A stretch of 64,000 nucleotides of DNA from Phytophthora colocasiae (Eukaryota > Oomycota > Peronosporomycetes > Peronosporales > Peronosporaceae), in the NCBI GenBank assembly GCA_018806915.1, contig JAGKQI010000046.1, forward strand, positions 1,240,001 through 1,304,000, read 5' to 3'. Within the stretch, counting starts at the first letter, position 1, and each line of letters begins with the position of its first letter. The notes below the pieces were generated by a model. It saw nothing but the letters and a program-made list of their open reading frames with translations. It searched no databases and was not told the origin of the DNA. A program made the position numbers and the translations under genes. Positions 29,804 through 41,140 of this stretch are shown here, piece by piece.

Positions 29804-32475
29804 TTGCCATCAACGAGCTTTGACGACAAAATTGACGACTATGAATGCCTCCCGTCACCATCAGCCCCACCTGATGACTCAGTATCGAGACAACGCTTCC
29901 GTTGGTTCTACAACTATCCGCGACTCAGCTTCGTCTTCCTCTTTGTTGTTTGCACCTACATTGGCGGCATTTACGTTTCCACAAAAATCACTGCTTGGAC
30001 ACTTGACGTTCTAGGAGTTCAACAAGAACTGACAGACGCGAGAGAAACGTATCTAGCAACAAGTCAAATGTTAAATACTCTGACTCAGTGTGTAGATCGA
30101 AGCTCTCTCGAGTACTTGGCAGGTGCCAAGTTGCAGTACGAAGCAGACCATAAGCGTGTCCAGGGAATTATTGATGCCAACGATAAAGTGATTGCCATCC
30201 AGAGAAATGCCACAATGACATGTAAGTTCTTGGTGATCCTATTCTCCTTCGCAACATCCACTGACATGAGTTTGTGCCAGGTTCGAAAGCTTTTTTAACA
30301 ACTTTAAAGGAGCAAGTGACAAAGACTGCAAGTGACAGTGAAAACTCGACATTATCTTGCTTCTCCGACAACTTTTACGCAAATGTACCAGAAACTGAAG
30401 CTGCATCATCTTCTCGAGCACTTGTACTCGCTGTCCGTGCATTCTTGACAACTCAAGCTGTCTCAACAGCGAACGATAGTGTATCCAAGCAGCAAGCTCA
30501 ATTTGAACATCAACTTCTGGAGATATGGAATTCCGTCGACACTGTTAAGAAGTCCATCGAGAAATCCCTTGGAGTGGTAAATGCATTGGTATCAAAAAAA
30601 TTGAACTCACTTGCACCGATATTATCCGATAGCGATGGAAACGGCCACACCAAACAATCAGCCTCTCGTCTTGGTCGTTTGGGCAAAGTGGCGACGTCAG
30701 AACTGTCCGATCCGCTGTCGTTGACGTCGTCAACTAGCCTGGAGGTGATACAAAAAGCTGGTCGGACTCTTCACAGCGCACTCGAGTTTCTATCTGGCTT
30801 GCACGAAGGCTTTACTGACGTTTTGGACACCGTCGATAAAACATGGGGAATATTGGAGAAACAAATCAATGGCACGGTCCAACAGGCTGTAGTTTTGCAG
30901 AAGGAGCTTTTGTACGCGGCTGATGCAACAGCACAGCAAATAAATCGCACGACCGACGCCATTATGACGAGTTTGAATCAGACTCAACAGGAGATTTCTA
31001 CCTTATTCGACATTTTGCAGGAACAATGGCAAAGCGCTGTTACAAAGCTGGTGGCAGGAGGCTTTAAGCCGTGGCAACGACTTGGAGATCAACTCGTAGC
31101 CGAGCTTACAGCGAATCAATGGCAAAGTGAAAGCCCGGAGAACTCTATTCAACGCAAAGATATTATGCCGGACAAAAAGTCAAATTCAAGCCTGGAAAAT
31201 GCACGTGAACAATTGACCCGCGTTAAAATTCTGCAAAATTCGACAGAGACATCCACGTCTATTGACGAAGACGACAAATTTGACATTGATACAGCAGTAC
31301 TGCGCGCATCGCTTGTCGACGTCGGTGCATTTGTCACTCAAGTGGTTTTCTACGTTGATGTTGGGCGTCTCACTTTACTTGCTGCAGATCTTGCGGTCGG
31401 ACTGATCACTGAGTCGTACTCTGACATGCCGATGCTGGACATACGAGGAATCACTACAGTGGATACGATTGGTAGTGTGTGCGAGGTATTCCTTTGTCAA
31501 CACAGCTTTTCCGCAGTCTGCTACACTCTTGTGTCCAAAGCTTCGGAACTTCTACGCGTTTTAGTGAAGTTCCTTTTGCTGTTTGTTGGTGCTTCTGTTG
31601 TCACTGGAGGGCTGTTCGTGTGGAAACAAGACCACATCGCACATTGCTCGAGTTCTGAAGATTTAACTCCTCCGACAACTATTCAAAGAATCACCCGAAC
31701 CTTTTTCGAGAACAATGGCAACAACAGCAAAAGTGTCGTTAACCCGCTAGATGAGATCGAGAAATACGCCATCACCATCAACGAATCAATCCGAAACGAC
31801 TACACGGCACTGTCCTTTGCTTCCGCTGCAGTGTGGAAAAACCAATCTACACTGCTTGATGATTCCAGTGACTGCGGAATAACAACAAGCAACTTGGTTC
31901 GAATGCTTCAAGACTGCTCAGAGAGGATAAGTATCGACAACGTTGAGGACATTTCCCGTTCAAGTCAGTGCTTGACAAGCACTTTCAGCAACACTTCAGG
32001 TATCTTAAGTCCATTTACCACAGCTGAGAAATTAAGTTCGGACGCGCCATTTCTATCTGGATCCACTGCGTTCACATCGTGTTTTCCAGATGAACAATTG
32101 TTGCAAATGAACCGAGTCGAAATTGTCGGAAAACTGCAACACAGTCTGGCTTGTGCGACGGAAAAGGCCGTGTATCTCTCAGTTGCGTCGTGGTGGTTGC
32201 TGATGGTCATTTTCGTGGCGAACCGTTTTACGGTGAGGATGATCATCAAAGCGGCTGGTATTTACTGGTGGCGCTTCCTGAGTGCCAATCGACTGCAATT
32301 CGTTGGGTTTTGCCAAGAAGACGGGAGTATTGTTGCAAGTGACAAGTTACCAACCAACATTCAGCAACATTTGCGCGAAGCGAAATGGCAAATTATCAGT
32401 CGATTCGTAGGCATTGGTTTTGCATTTGCCAGTGTCTTCGCTGTGATTGTCATTATTTTCCGTGATATAGCCTAG
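29804..32475 (+). CDS. Large multi-pass membrane protein, family not recognised
   Basis: Two exons: about 29804-30221 and 30281-32475, with a 59-bp GTAAGT...CCAG intron. The open frame at the 5' side has no ATG before residue 80, so the true start is in an upstream exon or uses another codon. Topology: one N-terminal membrane helix (LSFVFLFVVCTYIGGIYV), a long coiled-coil-like, Asn-Xaa-Thr/Ser-rich segment, a helix LLLFVGASVVTGGLFVW, a second soluble segment with many Cys and N-glycosylation sites, then helices near SWWLLMVIFVANRF and VGIGFAFASVFAVIVII, ending RDIA. The layout of large extracellular loops between few helices recalls prominin or tweety-type proteins, but no motif proves this. 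Ends 109 bp from the convergent mannosidase gene. Confidence 0.7.
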
Positions 32476-32584
32476 AAACCCTAGTTGAAAGCACAACATT
32501 AATTCTTTCGAGTTGTCTTGCACATCGCCGCAATTCATTTTCTTATACATGCACTTTTCGTGAGTGGTCTTGATGCAATGACTC

Positions 32585-35500
32585 TTACTCCACCGCGATG
32601 ATTTCCGCAAGGTCCTGCAGAACAGCACCAAACGATTCCTCCGCTTCATCCCAGCTATCATCGGTCACATCAGCGTCCGCATCCGCCACAACAACAGACC
32701 CGCCAACATCTTCCGACGTTTTCGTGAAGCATAAGCGGAACGCACGCACCTCAATCGCCTGCAGCGTCACCGACGTGCCCTTGACTGGCAATGAACGAGG
32801 AGACCAACCATACGTATCGTCCGTCGTCTTCCACTCCATGCCAACAGCCTCTTCAGACAGCTCCTTCGTACCGGTCAGAACCATCTCCGTCAACTCCGAC
32901 ACCTTCGCGTTCTCCACCGAGAACAACGTCGAGAAGTCCACCGTCACAGGCTTCGACAGCGTCGAGTGCTCGTCCACAGCGTACAGATGCGACAAACGCA
33001 CCAGCAAACACTGCTTCGACAGCTCTTGCAGAGTTGTCAAACCAACATTTGCAGGGAACTCACCCACACGAAGCCACGGCACCTTCGCCTTCACCTCTGA
33101 CGACACAGGCTTGCGGAACACTGTCAACGGACGGAAGAACTGAGACTCCATCTTCGACCGGATACTACGCATGCCGTCCTCCGCCGAGTCCACGTTGACG
33201 AAGAAGTTGCCGCGCACCGTCAGACCCTTCGTCACTTGTTTCTTCGTGTTCGAGTCGTACACCGACTCTGTCTCGTTCAGGAATTCGGCGACACCCTTGT
33301 TGTCGTCAGCCAGTAGACGTCGGTGAACCATCACCTCCACCTGACCATCCACCAAGCTCGCTGCACCCTGCGCACGGTCCGTCACCACATTCAACTGGTG
33401 CTTCGCGTCCTTAATGTACGCTCCAGTCGTGATCGGGAAGTAGTTGGCCGCCACCGCTTCCGTGTTGTCGTGTAACGTCAAGTTCCACGTGTCGCGGTGG
33501 TTGCGGACACGTTTCATGAACTCAAGTCCGTTCGAGTCCGTGTACAGCGTGGCGTCAGACGCGATACTTTTGCCTGTGTCGAAGCGTACGATGACCTCCT
33601 TGCCTTTCTTGTCGGCGATGGGGACAGGTCCGACAGTCCACTCGATCTCCAGGAACTCATCGGCGTCGTTCACGCGGTACTCCAGCGTGACCCAGTTGCC
33701 GATCTTGAACGCCACACGCGGCACGCTGGTAGCGGTAGCACCTTTGTGTGTCTGCAGGTTCACCATCGTCACAGATGGCATCGAATTCGTCGTAGATCCA
33801 TTACCAGTCACGGGGTACGTCTTGTTCGAGTCGGGACGGAACACGTACGCGCCAGACTTCGGTCCGTCACCCTGGAACGCCTGATAGTACGCCACATCGA
33901 GCGACAGAGGGATCTGGATGTTCTTCTTCTTGTTGGCGAGCTTCGTGATGGATCCTGTGCTCTTGTTGATCTCTGCTCGCACAAGTTGGTTCTCCAACAC
34001 AACCACGTCGTCGTTCTCCGAATCACCTCCCACACTTCCAGCACCGTCGTCGAGGTATTCCTCCTCCTCGAAAGATTCCTTCTGCTTCACCAAGAACCGA
34101 GTCGTACTCAGTGGCTTCAACTCCGCGCTGAAGACAAACGAGTTCGGAGCCACCTGAGTCTCAGAGTGAACCGGTAGTGCCACGTACACATTCTGCTCGC
34201 GGACATTGGCATCTCCCGACAACAATGTCACTTCCGCTGATTTGTGCGTGATCGGAATGGAGAATGTCTGCACGCTCGTCCGAGCCAACGCGTTGTGCAC
34301 CAGCACCTCGAAGTTTGTGTTCTGCGTGGACACGTCGCACACGCTCGTGTTGGCCAGCAAGCAGAAACTGTAAGGCTCTTTCTCTCCGATGACGAACAGC
34401 ACTTCGTTCATCTCCTTCTCCGCTTGGATGATACCGTCGTTGAGTCTGAGCGAATAGTCATCGGCAACGCTCTGCTTTTCCGTTCCAGAGAGACCGTCGT
34501 GGTGCTGCACGAGACCTACAGCACGCTGTAGTGCGACTAGCGGACTCGAGTGGTGGCTTTGGTAGACAGCGTCAAGCTGACGAACTTGTTGCAGAAGCGC
34601 GTTGGCCACTTGGGTAAAACGCTTCAACGTTGGTCGACTTGTAAAGAAACCCGACCAGTAGTCATCTCGAGCCGAGCCGTAGGGGAAGAAATCATCGGTT
34701 TTGACACTCCACGTGAGTCCTTCCTCGCGCTTTAGGTCTGTGTAATATGACAAGTTGGAGTACAGCACATTCACGCGCCCGTCTTGGTTGACGTAGTGAA
34801 TTAGCTTGTCCATGTTCTTAAACCAACGGCGTGAGTTGTCGAACTGGAAGTCACAACCCATTGGAATAAAGACGTGCTTGCCTTTAGACGCACCCCCACG
34901 CATCTTGGCATTGTTGACGAACTGCTCCACCTCGTCACAAACATCATAGTCATGAAGGTCGGCATCATCTTGAATCTGGTTGCCATTGTTGCCAAAGTCG
35001 AACTTCCCAGGTGGGCAATAGTGGTCGATAATTTCTCCAGTAAAAACCTGTGACGCTTTGCCGCGGGACTTGCTCGGACGCCAAATGAACTCCAGATCCT
35101 TGTTCTTCTTGCGATTCCCGTAGTCTTGGTAGTCCATGCGTGCAAAGTAGAGCGCATCGAAACCCACACCTTGAGACAGCAGAGACCCTTGAGTAGCCGA
35201 GTGGCCGAACGGATCGATCTGCCACCCGATACGTGGACTGATGCCAAACTCGTCCATGAGCAGTTGATGACCGTACGCCGTCTGGTCCACCATGGCAATG
35301 TAGTGCGGCGTGGCCTCGTCATGCATACACCAGCCTCCATTGACCGTCAGATCCAGACGTCCTTCCTTCACCAGTTGCTTGACGATGCCGCGCACCTCTG
35401 AACCTTGTTCGTGCCACCAGCGCTGGAAGAACGACTGCTCCACGAACATAAACTGGCGGTTCGGGTCGCGCACAAGCTCCTCCACCGCCGTGTCCAGGAT

Positions 35501-35722
35501 GTACTGCACCTTTTGCACGTAGTACTGGTCCACGCCCATGAGCCAGCCAGGGTCATCATGGGAGTGCGCGATGAGATGGACATTGAGTTTGCTAGGGTCC
35601 ACTTGACCCGCGGTGTTGTACACGCCGTCGGTGGGCGGCGTCCACTTTCTCGGGTCACAGGAGGCGTCTGCAGTAGCTCCCACAGCGGCAGACACCAGCG
35701 ATAGCGTTCCAAGCACGCGCAT
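32585..35722 (-). CDS. Lysosomal-type alpha-mannosidase (GH38), intact copy
   Basis: 1,045 codons, no intron, from the ATG at 35722. Signal peptide MRVLGTLSLVSAAVGATADA. The GH38 catalytic domain shows HLIAHSHDDPGWLMGVD (metal-binding His/Asp), GWCMHDEATPHY, and the nucleophile region IGWQIDPFGHSATQ; a three-helix and beta-sandwich C-terminal half follows. Class II alpha-mannosidases remove alpha-linked mannose from N-glycans in the vacuole/lysosome or outside the cell. The length fits animal and Dictyostelium lysosomal enzymes. Degenerate tandem copies lie at 35948-38450, 40175-40520 and 43139-43388. Confidence 0.95.
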   Translation of the reverse strand: MRVLGTLSLVSAAVGATADASCDPRKWTPPTDGVYNTAGQVDPSKLNVHLIAHSHDDPGWLMGVDQYYVQKVQYILDTAVEELVRDPNRQFMFVEQSFFQRWWHEQGSEVRGIVKQLVKEGRLDLTVNGGWCMHDEATPHYIAMVDQTAYGHQLLMDEFGISPRIGWQIDPFGHSATQGSLLSQGVGFDALYFARMDYQDYGNRKKNKDLEFIWRPSKSRGKASQVFTGEIIDHYCPPGKFDFGNNGNQIQDDADLHDYDVCDEVEQFVNNAKMRGGASKGKHVFIPMGCDFQFDNSRRWFKNMDKLIHYVNQDGRVNVLYSNLSYYTDLKREEGLTWSVKTDDFFPYGSARDDYWSGFFTSRPTLKRFTQVANALLQQVRQLDAVYQSHHSSPLVALQRAVGLVQHHDGLSGTEKQSVADDYSLRLNDGIIQAEKEMNEVLFVIGEKEPYSFCLLANTSVCDVSTQNTNFEVLVHNALARTSVQTFSIPITHKSAEVTLLSGDANVREQNVYVALPVHSETQVAPNSFVFSAELKPLSTTRFLVKQKESFEEEEYLDDGAGSVGGDSENDDVVVLENQLVRAEINKSTGSITKLANKKKNIQIPLSLDVAYYQAFQGDGPKSGAYVFRPDSNKTYPVTGNGSTTNSMPSVTMVNLQTHKGATATSVPRVAFKIGNWVTLEYRVNDADEFLEIEWTVGPVPIADKKGKEVIVRFDTGKSIASDATLYTDSNGLEFMKRVRNHRDTWNLTLHDNTEAVAANYFPITTGAYIKDAKHQLNVVTDRAQGAASLVDGQVEVMVHRRLLADDNKGVAEFLNETESVYDSNTKKQVTKGLTVRGNFFVNVDSAEDGMRSIRSKMESQFFRPLTVFRKPVSSEVKAKVPWLRVGEFPANVGLTTLQELSKQCLLVRLSHLYAVDEHSTLSKPVTVDFSTLFSVENAKVSELTEMVLTGTKELSEEAVGMEWKTTDDTYGWSPRSLPVKGTSVTLQAIEVRAFRLCFTKTSEDVGGSVVVADADADVTDDSWDEAEESFGAVLQDLAEIIAVE

Positions 35723-36591
35723 GAGTATCCGATCTCCTTTCGTCTCCTCTTGTTGGATGCGGAATGCGTTTTAAATTAAAACTTTTAATTCGGGGGAATC
35801 AGATGACCTGATTCAAAGCGATCTAGTGTTGAATCAACACATCAAACGGATTGTACCAGTGCGATTCAACTTCAACTTGTAGTTGTGCCGTTGGATGAAC
35901 CTGCGTATTTATTAAGAGCTTCTTTGCTAAGAGGGTAGTGGACTTTAGTGTTCGTCGATGATTCCCGTAAGGTCCTGCAGCACCAAACGATTCCTCCGCT
36001 TCATCCCAACTATCGGTCACATCAGTGTCCGCATCCGCCACAACAACAGACCCGCCAACATCTTCCGACGCTTTCGCGAAGCATAAGCGGAACGCACGCA
36101 CCTCAATCGCCTGCAGCGTCACCGACGTGCCCTTGACTGGCAATGAACGAGGAGACCAACCATACGTATCGTCCGTCGTCTTCCACTCCATGCCAACAGC
36201 CTCTTCAGACAGCTCCTTCGTACCGGTCAGAACCATCTCCGTCAACTCCGACACCTTCGCGTTCTCCACCGAGAACAACGTCGAGAAGTCCACCGTCACA
36301 GGCTTCGACAGCGTCGAGTGCTCGTCCACAGCGTACAGATGCGACAAACGCACCAGCAAACACTGCTTCGACAGCTCTTGCAGAGTTGTCAAACCAACAT
36401 TTGCAGGGAACTCACCCACACGAAGCCACGGCACCTTCGCCTTCATCTCTGACGACACAGGCTTGCGGAACACTGTCAACGGACGGAAGAACTGAGACTG
36501 CATCTTCGAGCGGATACTATGCATACCGTCCGCCGCCGAGTCCACGTTGACGAAGAAGTTGCCGCGCACCGTCAGACCCTTCGTCACTAGG

Positions 36592-36768
36592 ACGCGAAGC
36601 ACCAGTTGAATGTGGTGACGGACCGTGCGCAGGGTGCAGCGAGCTTGGTGGATGGTCAGGTGGAGGTGATGGTTCACCGACGTCTACTGGCTGACGACAA
36701 CAAGGGTGTCGCCGAATTCCTGAACGAGACGGAGTCGGTGTACGACTCGAACACGAAGAAACACGCTC
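36592..36768 (+). repeat. Micro-inversion inside the mannosidase copy
   Basis: This 177-bp block is the exact reverse orientation of the corresponding block in the intact gene (33237-33415), so the coding sense ([18 protein letters not shown]) is on the plus strand here while both flanks stay on the minus strand. A few bases are lost or gained at the two joints. Confidence 0.92.
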
Positions 36769-37651
36769 CAGTCGTGATCGGGAAGTAGTTGGCCGCCACC
36801 GCCTCCGTGTTGTCGTGTAACGTCAAGTTCCACGTGTCGCGGTGGTTGCGGACACGCTTCATGAACTCAAGTCCGTTCGAGTCCGTGTACAGCGTGGCGT
36901 CAGACGCGATACTTTTGCCTGTGTCGAAGCGTACGATCACCTCCTTGCCTTTCTTGTCGGCGATGGGGACAGGTCCGACGGTCCACTCGATCTCCAGGAA
37001 CTCATCGGCGTCGTTCACGCGGTACTCCAGTGTGACCCAGTTGCCGATCTTGAACGCCACACGCGGCACGCTGGTAGCGGTAGCACCTTTGTGTGTCTGC
37101 AGGTTCACCATCGTCACAGATGGCATCGAATTCGTCGTAGATCCATTACCAGTCACGGGGTACGTCTTGTTCGAGTCGGGACGGAACACGTACGCGCCAG
37201 ACTTCGGTCCGTCACCCTGGAACGCCTGATAGTACGCCACATCGAGCGACAGAGGGATCTGGATGTTCTTCTTCTTGTTGGCGAGCTTCGTGATGGATCC
37301 TGTGCTCTTGTTGATCTCTGCTCGCACAAGTTGGTTCTCCAACACAACCACGTCGTCGTTCTCCGAATCACCTCCCACACTTCCAGCACCGTCGTCGAGG
37401 TATTCCTCCTCCTCGAAAGATTCCTTCTGCTTCACCAAGAACCGAGTCGTACTCAGTGGCTTCAACTCCGCGCTGAAGACAAACGAGTTCGGAGCCACCT
37501 GAGTCTCAGAGTGAACCGGTAGTGCCACGTACACATTTTGCTCCCGGACATTGGCATCTCCCGACAACAATGTCACTTCCGCTGATTTGTGCGTGATCGG
37601 AATGGAGAATGTCTGCACGCTCGTCCGAGCCAACGCGTTGTGCACCAGCAC

Positions 37652-38202
37652 CAGGGATAGGAAAAATACAATATCATACGGATTGGAGGCCTTCATCCAA
37701 GCCAATAAATAATTGAGTTATTGCCAATTTTTTCGACAATGTCAACCAAGTCAGTAGGTCACATGAATATGTGACACTATGTCGTCTTTTCTCATGAGTT
37801 TTTGAACGAGTTGGTTGCTGTCGATGCGCCTGGATTCAGGAGGGGTTAGTTACCTCGAGAACCCTCCAACCTCTCCAACCAACACACACAAGTCATAGTC
37901 CGAATTCCTCGACATCATACATACAACACACAAATCAACTGATATAATATAATTCAGTTAGGAAATGACAAGCAACTGTAATAACCCGTGTGCCCTGTGT
38001 GCAAACGTGGCCACACCACCCGTTTGGCGATAGTTCTCGCTACCATCCATTGGCAAAGCAACCACACATGTCAACGACATTTGGCTATGGCCAAGATTGA
38101 CCTGTATAAAAAATTGCATGTTATTGGGGTTGAGGAGCAATAAATTATTGCAATATGACATTGCCAATATCGGCAATAGTTACGGAAAATTACCAAACCC
38201 TG
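37652..38202. mobile_element. Small non-autonomous hAT-type element (551 bp)
   Basis: The left end CAGGGATAGGAAAAAT matches the terminal repeat of the hAT at 16426 base for base over 16 bp. The right end, inverted, reads CAGGGTTTGGTAATTTT, an imperfect partner. It is flanked by the 8-bp duplication ACCAGCAC (37644-37651 and 38203-38210), and removing it restores the mannosidase sequence. No coding capacity. Confidence 0.92.
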
Positions 38203-38450
38203 ACCAGCACCTCGAAGTTTGTGTTCTGCGTGGACACATCGCACACGCTCGTGTTGGCCAGCAAGCAGAAACTGTAAGGCTCTTTCTCTCCGATGACGAA
38301 CAGCACTTCGTTCATCTCCTTCTCGGCTTGGATGATACCGTCGTTGAGTCCGAGCGAATAGTCATCGGCAACGCTCTGCTTTTCCGTTCCAGAGAGACCG
38401 TCGTGGTGCTGCACGAGACCTACAGCATGCTGCAGTGCGACTAGCGGACT

Positions 38451-38535
38451 CGTCGAAAATTACGTGAGCTACGTGGGGATCCACAGCACTGAGCGGATCG
38501 TCCAGAATCAATACACGCGTCTCAGTGCTCGTGCC
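38451..38535 (-). pseudogene. ABC transporter (ABCC-like) fragment A
   Basis: The minus strand reads ETRVLILDDPLSAVDPHVAH followed by VIFD, which is the Walker B / D-loop of an ABCC-type nucleotide-binding domain. Only about 28 codons are present, wedged between the mannosidase remnant and the CRN leader. Confidence 0.85.
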
Positions 38536-38718
38536 ACCTTCGATTCGATTGAAGGAAGACGCCTTCATCATCCGGTTAGGTTTCTCTTTCGAGAGGATCG
38601 TCCAGAATCATCTCAGTACGATACATCGCTTGCCGAGCTTTCTGACACGTTCGCCGAGTTGGTGGTGTTTCTATCAACCTTCGATTCGATTGAAGGAAGA
38701 CGCCTTCATCATCCGGTT
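38536..38718. repeat. 42-bp direct repeat pair in the CRN leader
   Basis: The block beginning ACCTTCGATTCGATTGAAGG is at 38536-38577 and again, identical, at 38677-38718; weaker similarity continues about 12 bp. The second copy is directly upstream of the CRN start at 38763. Confidence 0.92.
38590..38665 (-). pseudogene. ABC transporter fragment B, degenerate
   Basis: The minus strand reads TCQKARQAMYRTEMILDDPL, matching the end of the ABC signature (GGQKAR) through Walker B of the same protein type. It lies between the two 42-bp direct repeats. Confidence 0.7.
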
Positions 38719-38762
38719 TGGCTTCTCTTTCCTCATTTCAGAATCCGCAGGCTCAAGGAAAG

Positions 38763-40101
38763 ATGGTGAAGCTCTTCTGTGCTATCGTTGGTGAGGCTGG
38801 GAGTGCATTCTCGGTGATAGTGGATGAAAGCAAGGGCTCAGTGGATGACGTGAAGAAGGCGATTGCAAAGTACCAGAAGTATGATTTCGCAGCGAGCAAA
38901 ATGCACCTCTTTCTGGCGAAGACGGCGGGCAACAAGTGGCTCGAGTCCGATTCAGAAGATGTAAAGAAGCTGAAGAAAGGCGAGAAGACTGCTGCAGTTG
39001 AGGCTTTGACATGCGAAGACGAGGAGCTACAAGGGGAGGATCCGATTTCTGATTTCCTGGAAGTCATGGACCCTCCGAAAGCGAAACAGATCCACGTGCT
39101 GGTACAGGTTCCGGAAGGTACTGGACGTTCAGCAAGCGAAGCTCCTGCGCTGGCGCAAATATTAGCACAATTAGGCGCAATGCAAAGACAAATGGCAGAC
39201 AGTCAACCCGCTCACTCACGGAAACGCAAATTTGCCCACTCGAAAGTAGGTTCGACCAATGGAGTGGAGCTTCTGGACGCCTTACGTATTCAGGTGAAAA
39301 ATGTGCACACTGTTCCGTTCGCTGCTACAGAGGTCTCTTCGGTTGACCCATACGTGTGGAAGACAGTTATTGTAAACGGCGTAAAGGTCGAGCTCACTGA
39401 GGAGCAGCAGCGCAAACAATATCTCGAGTACGTGGAACGCAACATTGGCGATGTGCTTAATAAGCAGCAGCTATCCGTGATTGGCGTGGAAAAGGGCGAA
39501 AACATCCTCACTGTTAATGTTCCTGGTCACAAGATTAAGCTCACTGGACGTACCGATCTCCTAATACTGAGTGATATTGTGAAGAAGTTCCCTTCCGAGA
39601 CATGGTACTTGCCTGAAGTGAAGATGCTTATTGAAGTGAAAAAAAGACGTTATACAAAGTAATGACTTTCAGGCAATGTCGGAGCTGATCGCTTTGGATC
39701 TGCTTGTTGACCACCCAGTAATGGCGCTACTTACTGATTTGAAAGAAAACTGGGTTTTCTTCTGGGTGGACAAGGAGACAAACAACTCGACCTGTATCCG
39801 CAAGGCGGCAGTCGCCGAGCCAGGTGTGGCTTTCGACGTGATAAAAGCGCTACTGGCGCAGCCATTGACTGCTGGTACTGCCACAACCACCGAGTTCACG
39901 CTACCGTGTTTCGAAGTTCCCGTGAAGAGATTGAAGCTGAAAGAGGCGTTACCAACTCTTGGAGAAGGTGGTGGTGATATTCGTGATAGCATTGAACGAT
40001 ACTATGACATAGCCAGTATGTTAGGCCCCGACTTGGAAATGGCCCGTGCTGTGGCTTATCAGGTCACTCGATCTATTCCCACGTTGAGCAATTTCAGCTA
40101 A
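38763..40101 (+). pseudogene. CRN effector gene, frame broken
   Basis: The ATG at 38763 gives a good CRN header with KMHLFLAK (residues about 43-50) and IHVLVQVPEG near residue 113, then a C-terminal domain with GRTDLLILSD and MLIEVKK. The frame ends at 39662 beside a run of seven A (about 39641-39647). Similarity to CRN C-termini continues in another frame at 39676-40101 ([19 protein letters not shown]). The IEVKK and LLTDLKENW blocks recur in the CRN at 41141. Either a one-base homopolymer error or a true inactivation. The gene lies within the remains of a mannosidase copy. Confidence 0.8.
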
Positions 40102-40174
40102 ACATTGCTACCAGTATGGCATGCCTGTTGCATTCTAATACATTAAAAAAATTCAGTACCCTCATCATGAATGT

Positions 40175-40520
40175 TAAAGCCGAACGCGTCTTCACCGCCC
40201 TGGTCCACACCCATGATCCAGCCAGAGTCATCATGGGAGTGCGCGATGAGATGGACATTGAGTTTGCTCGCGGTGTTGTACACGCCGTCGGTGGGCGGCG
40301 TCCACTTGCTCGGGCCACAGGAGGCGTCTGCAGTAGCTCCCACAGCGGCAGTAGCGTTCCGAGCACGCGCATGAGTATCCGATCTCCTTCGTCTCCTCTT
40401 GTTGGATGCGGAATGCGTTTTAATTCGGGGGAATCAGACATCAGTGTCCTCATCCGCCACAACAACAGACCCACCAACATCTTCCGACGCTTTCGCGAAG
40501 CATAAGCGGAACGCACACCA
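40175..40520 (-). pseudogene. Alpha-mannosidase fragment: C-terminus, promoter, N-terminus
   Basis: Read on the minus strand it contains a scrap of a mannosidase C-terminus (FRLCFAKASEDVGGSVV region, 40510-40437), then the promoter stretch matching 35723-35780, then a start with GATADAS and LIAHSHDDSGWIMGVDQ (to 40175). That order is exactly the junction of two head-to-tail mannosidase genes, so it preserves a former tandem boundary. The start region has a deletion in the signal peptide. Confidence 0.88.
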
Positions 40521-41140
40521 GTAAATGAGCGAAAGTCAAAGATCATGACCATCGTGACGGCGATGAACACTCTACTTCTGATCAACAATGGCGTAGAATT
40601 CATCGTAGACTATGTTCTTCAAGTACGTGGACTACTGCGCTGGAAATGCAAGCTGTTGTAGTACGAAATGCTGCAGGTAGTATAGGATTCCAAATGCACA
40701 TTTTCTCTGGGAAAAAATACACTGATCAGTCACGGAATGAGCTGCTCGTTTCCAATGCCGTGTATGCTGGAATTTCTTTTTGTGCGGTTGACAACAACCT
40801 CCGGTTGTATTCATCTCGTTCCTGCTTATGATGATGAATGGACGACCCACCGTTTGGTTTTGAATAAAGAGATTATTTCAAGTGCCTCGAGTTTCATTTA
40901 TCAGTCTCGGCTGTAGATTGAAATTCCTCCATAACATCACAACTGTATGCACACTGCATATTCTCTTAGGGTTTCGAAGTCAGAGCTCAAGAAGACATCC
41001 GTGCAGAATATCCACAATTTTTCATAAGTGACGTGTATTTTAGTGATTTTTTGCAATCACGTCTTCTAGTTTTGACTAATAATGACCCGTTACAAAAAAA
41101 AGATAACGTCAGTTCTCTCCTTCTGCTTCATTGAAGGAAG
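40521..41140. other. Intergenic, nothing recognised
   Basis: AT-richer sequence with no recognisable coding. It includes the upstream region of the third CRN gene. Confidence 0.5.

Larger units (their letters stand above)
35948..38450 (-). pseudogene. Alpha-mannosidase second copy, broken
   Basis: Nearly identical in sequence to the middle and C-terminal two thirds of the gene at 32585-35722, but: the C-terminus carries small indels; 36592-36768 is inverted; a 551-bp hAT-type element interrupts it (37652-38202); and the N-terminal part is missing, homology ending near 38450 (position equivalent to about 34540 in the intact copy). The high identity means the duplication or gene conversion is recent. 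It cannot encode an enzyme. Confidence 0.92.

Noticed and set aside
33444..34177. Long plus-strand open frames across the mannosidase gene and again at 36789-37522
   Set aside because: They are antisense to the GH38 coding sequence, and appear twice only because the gene is duplicated.
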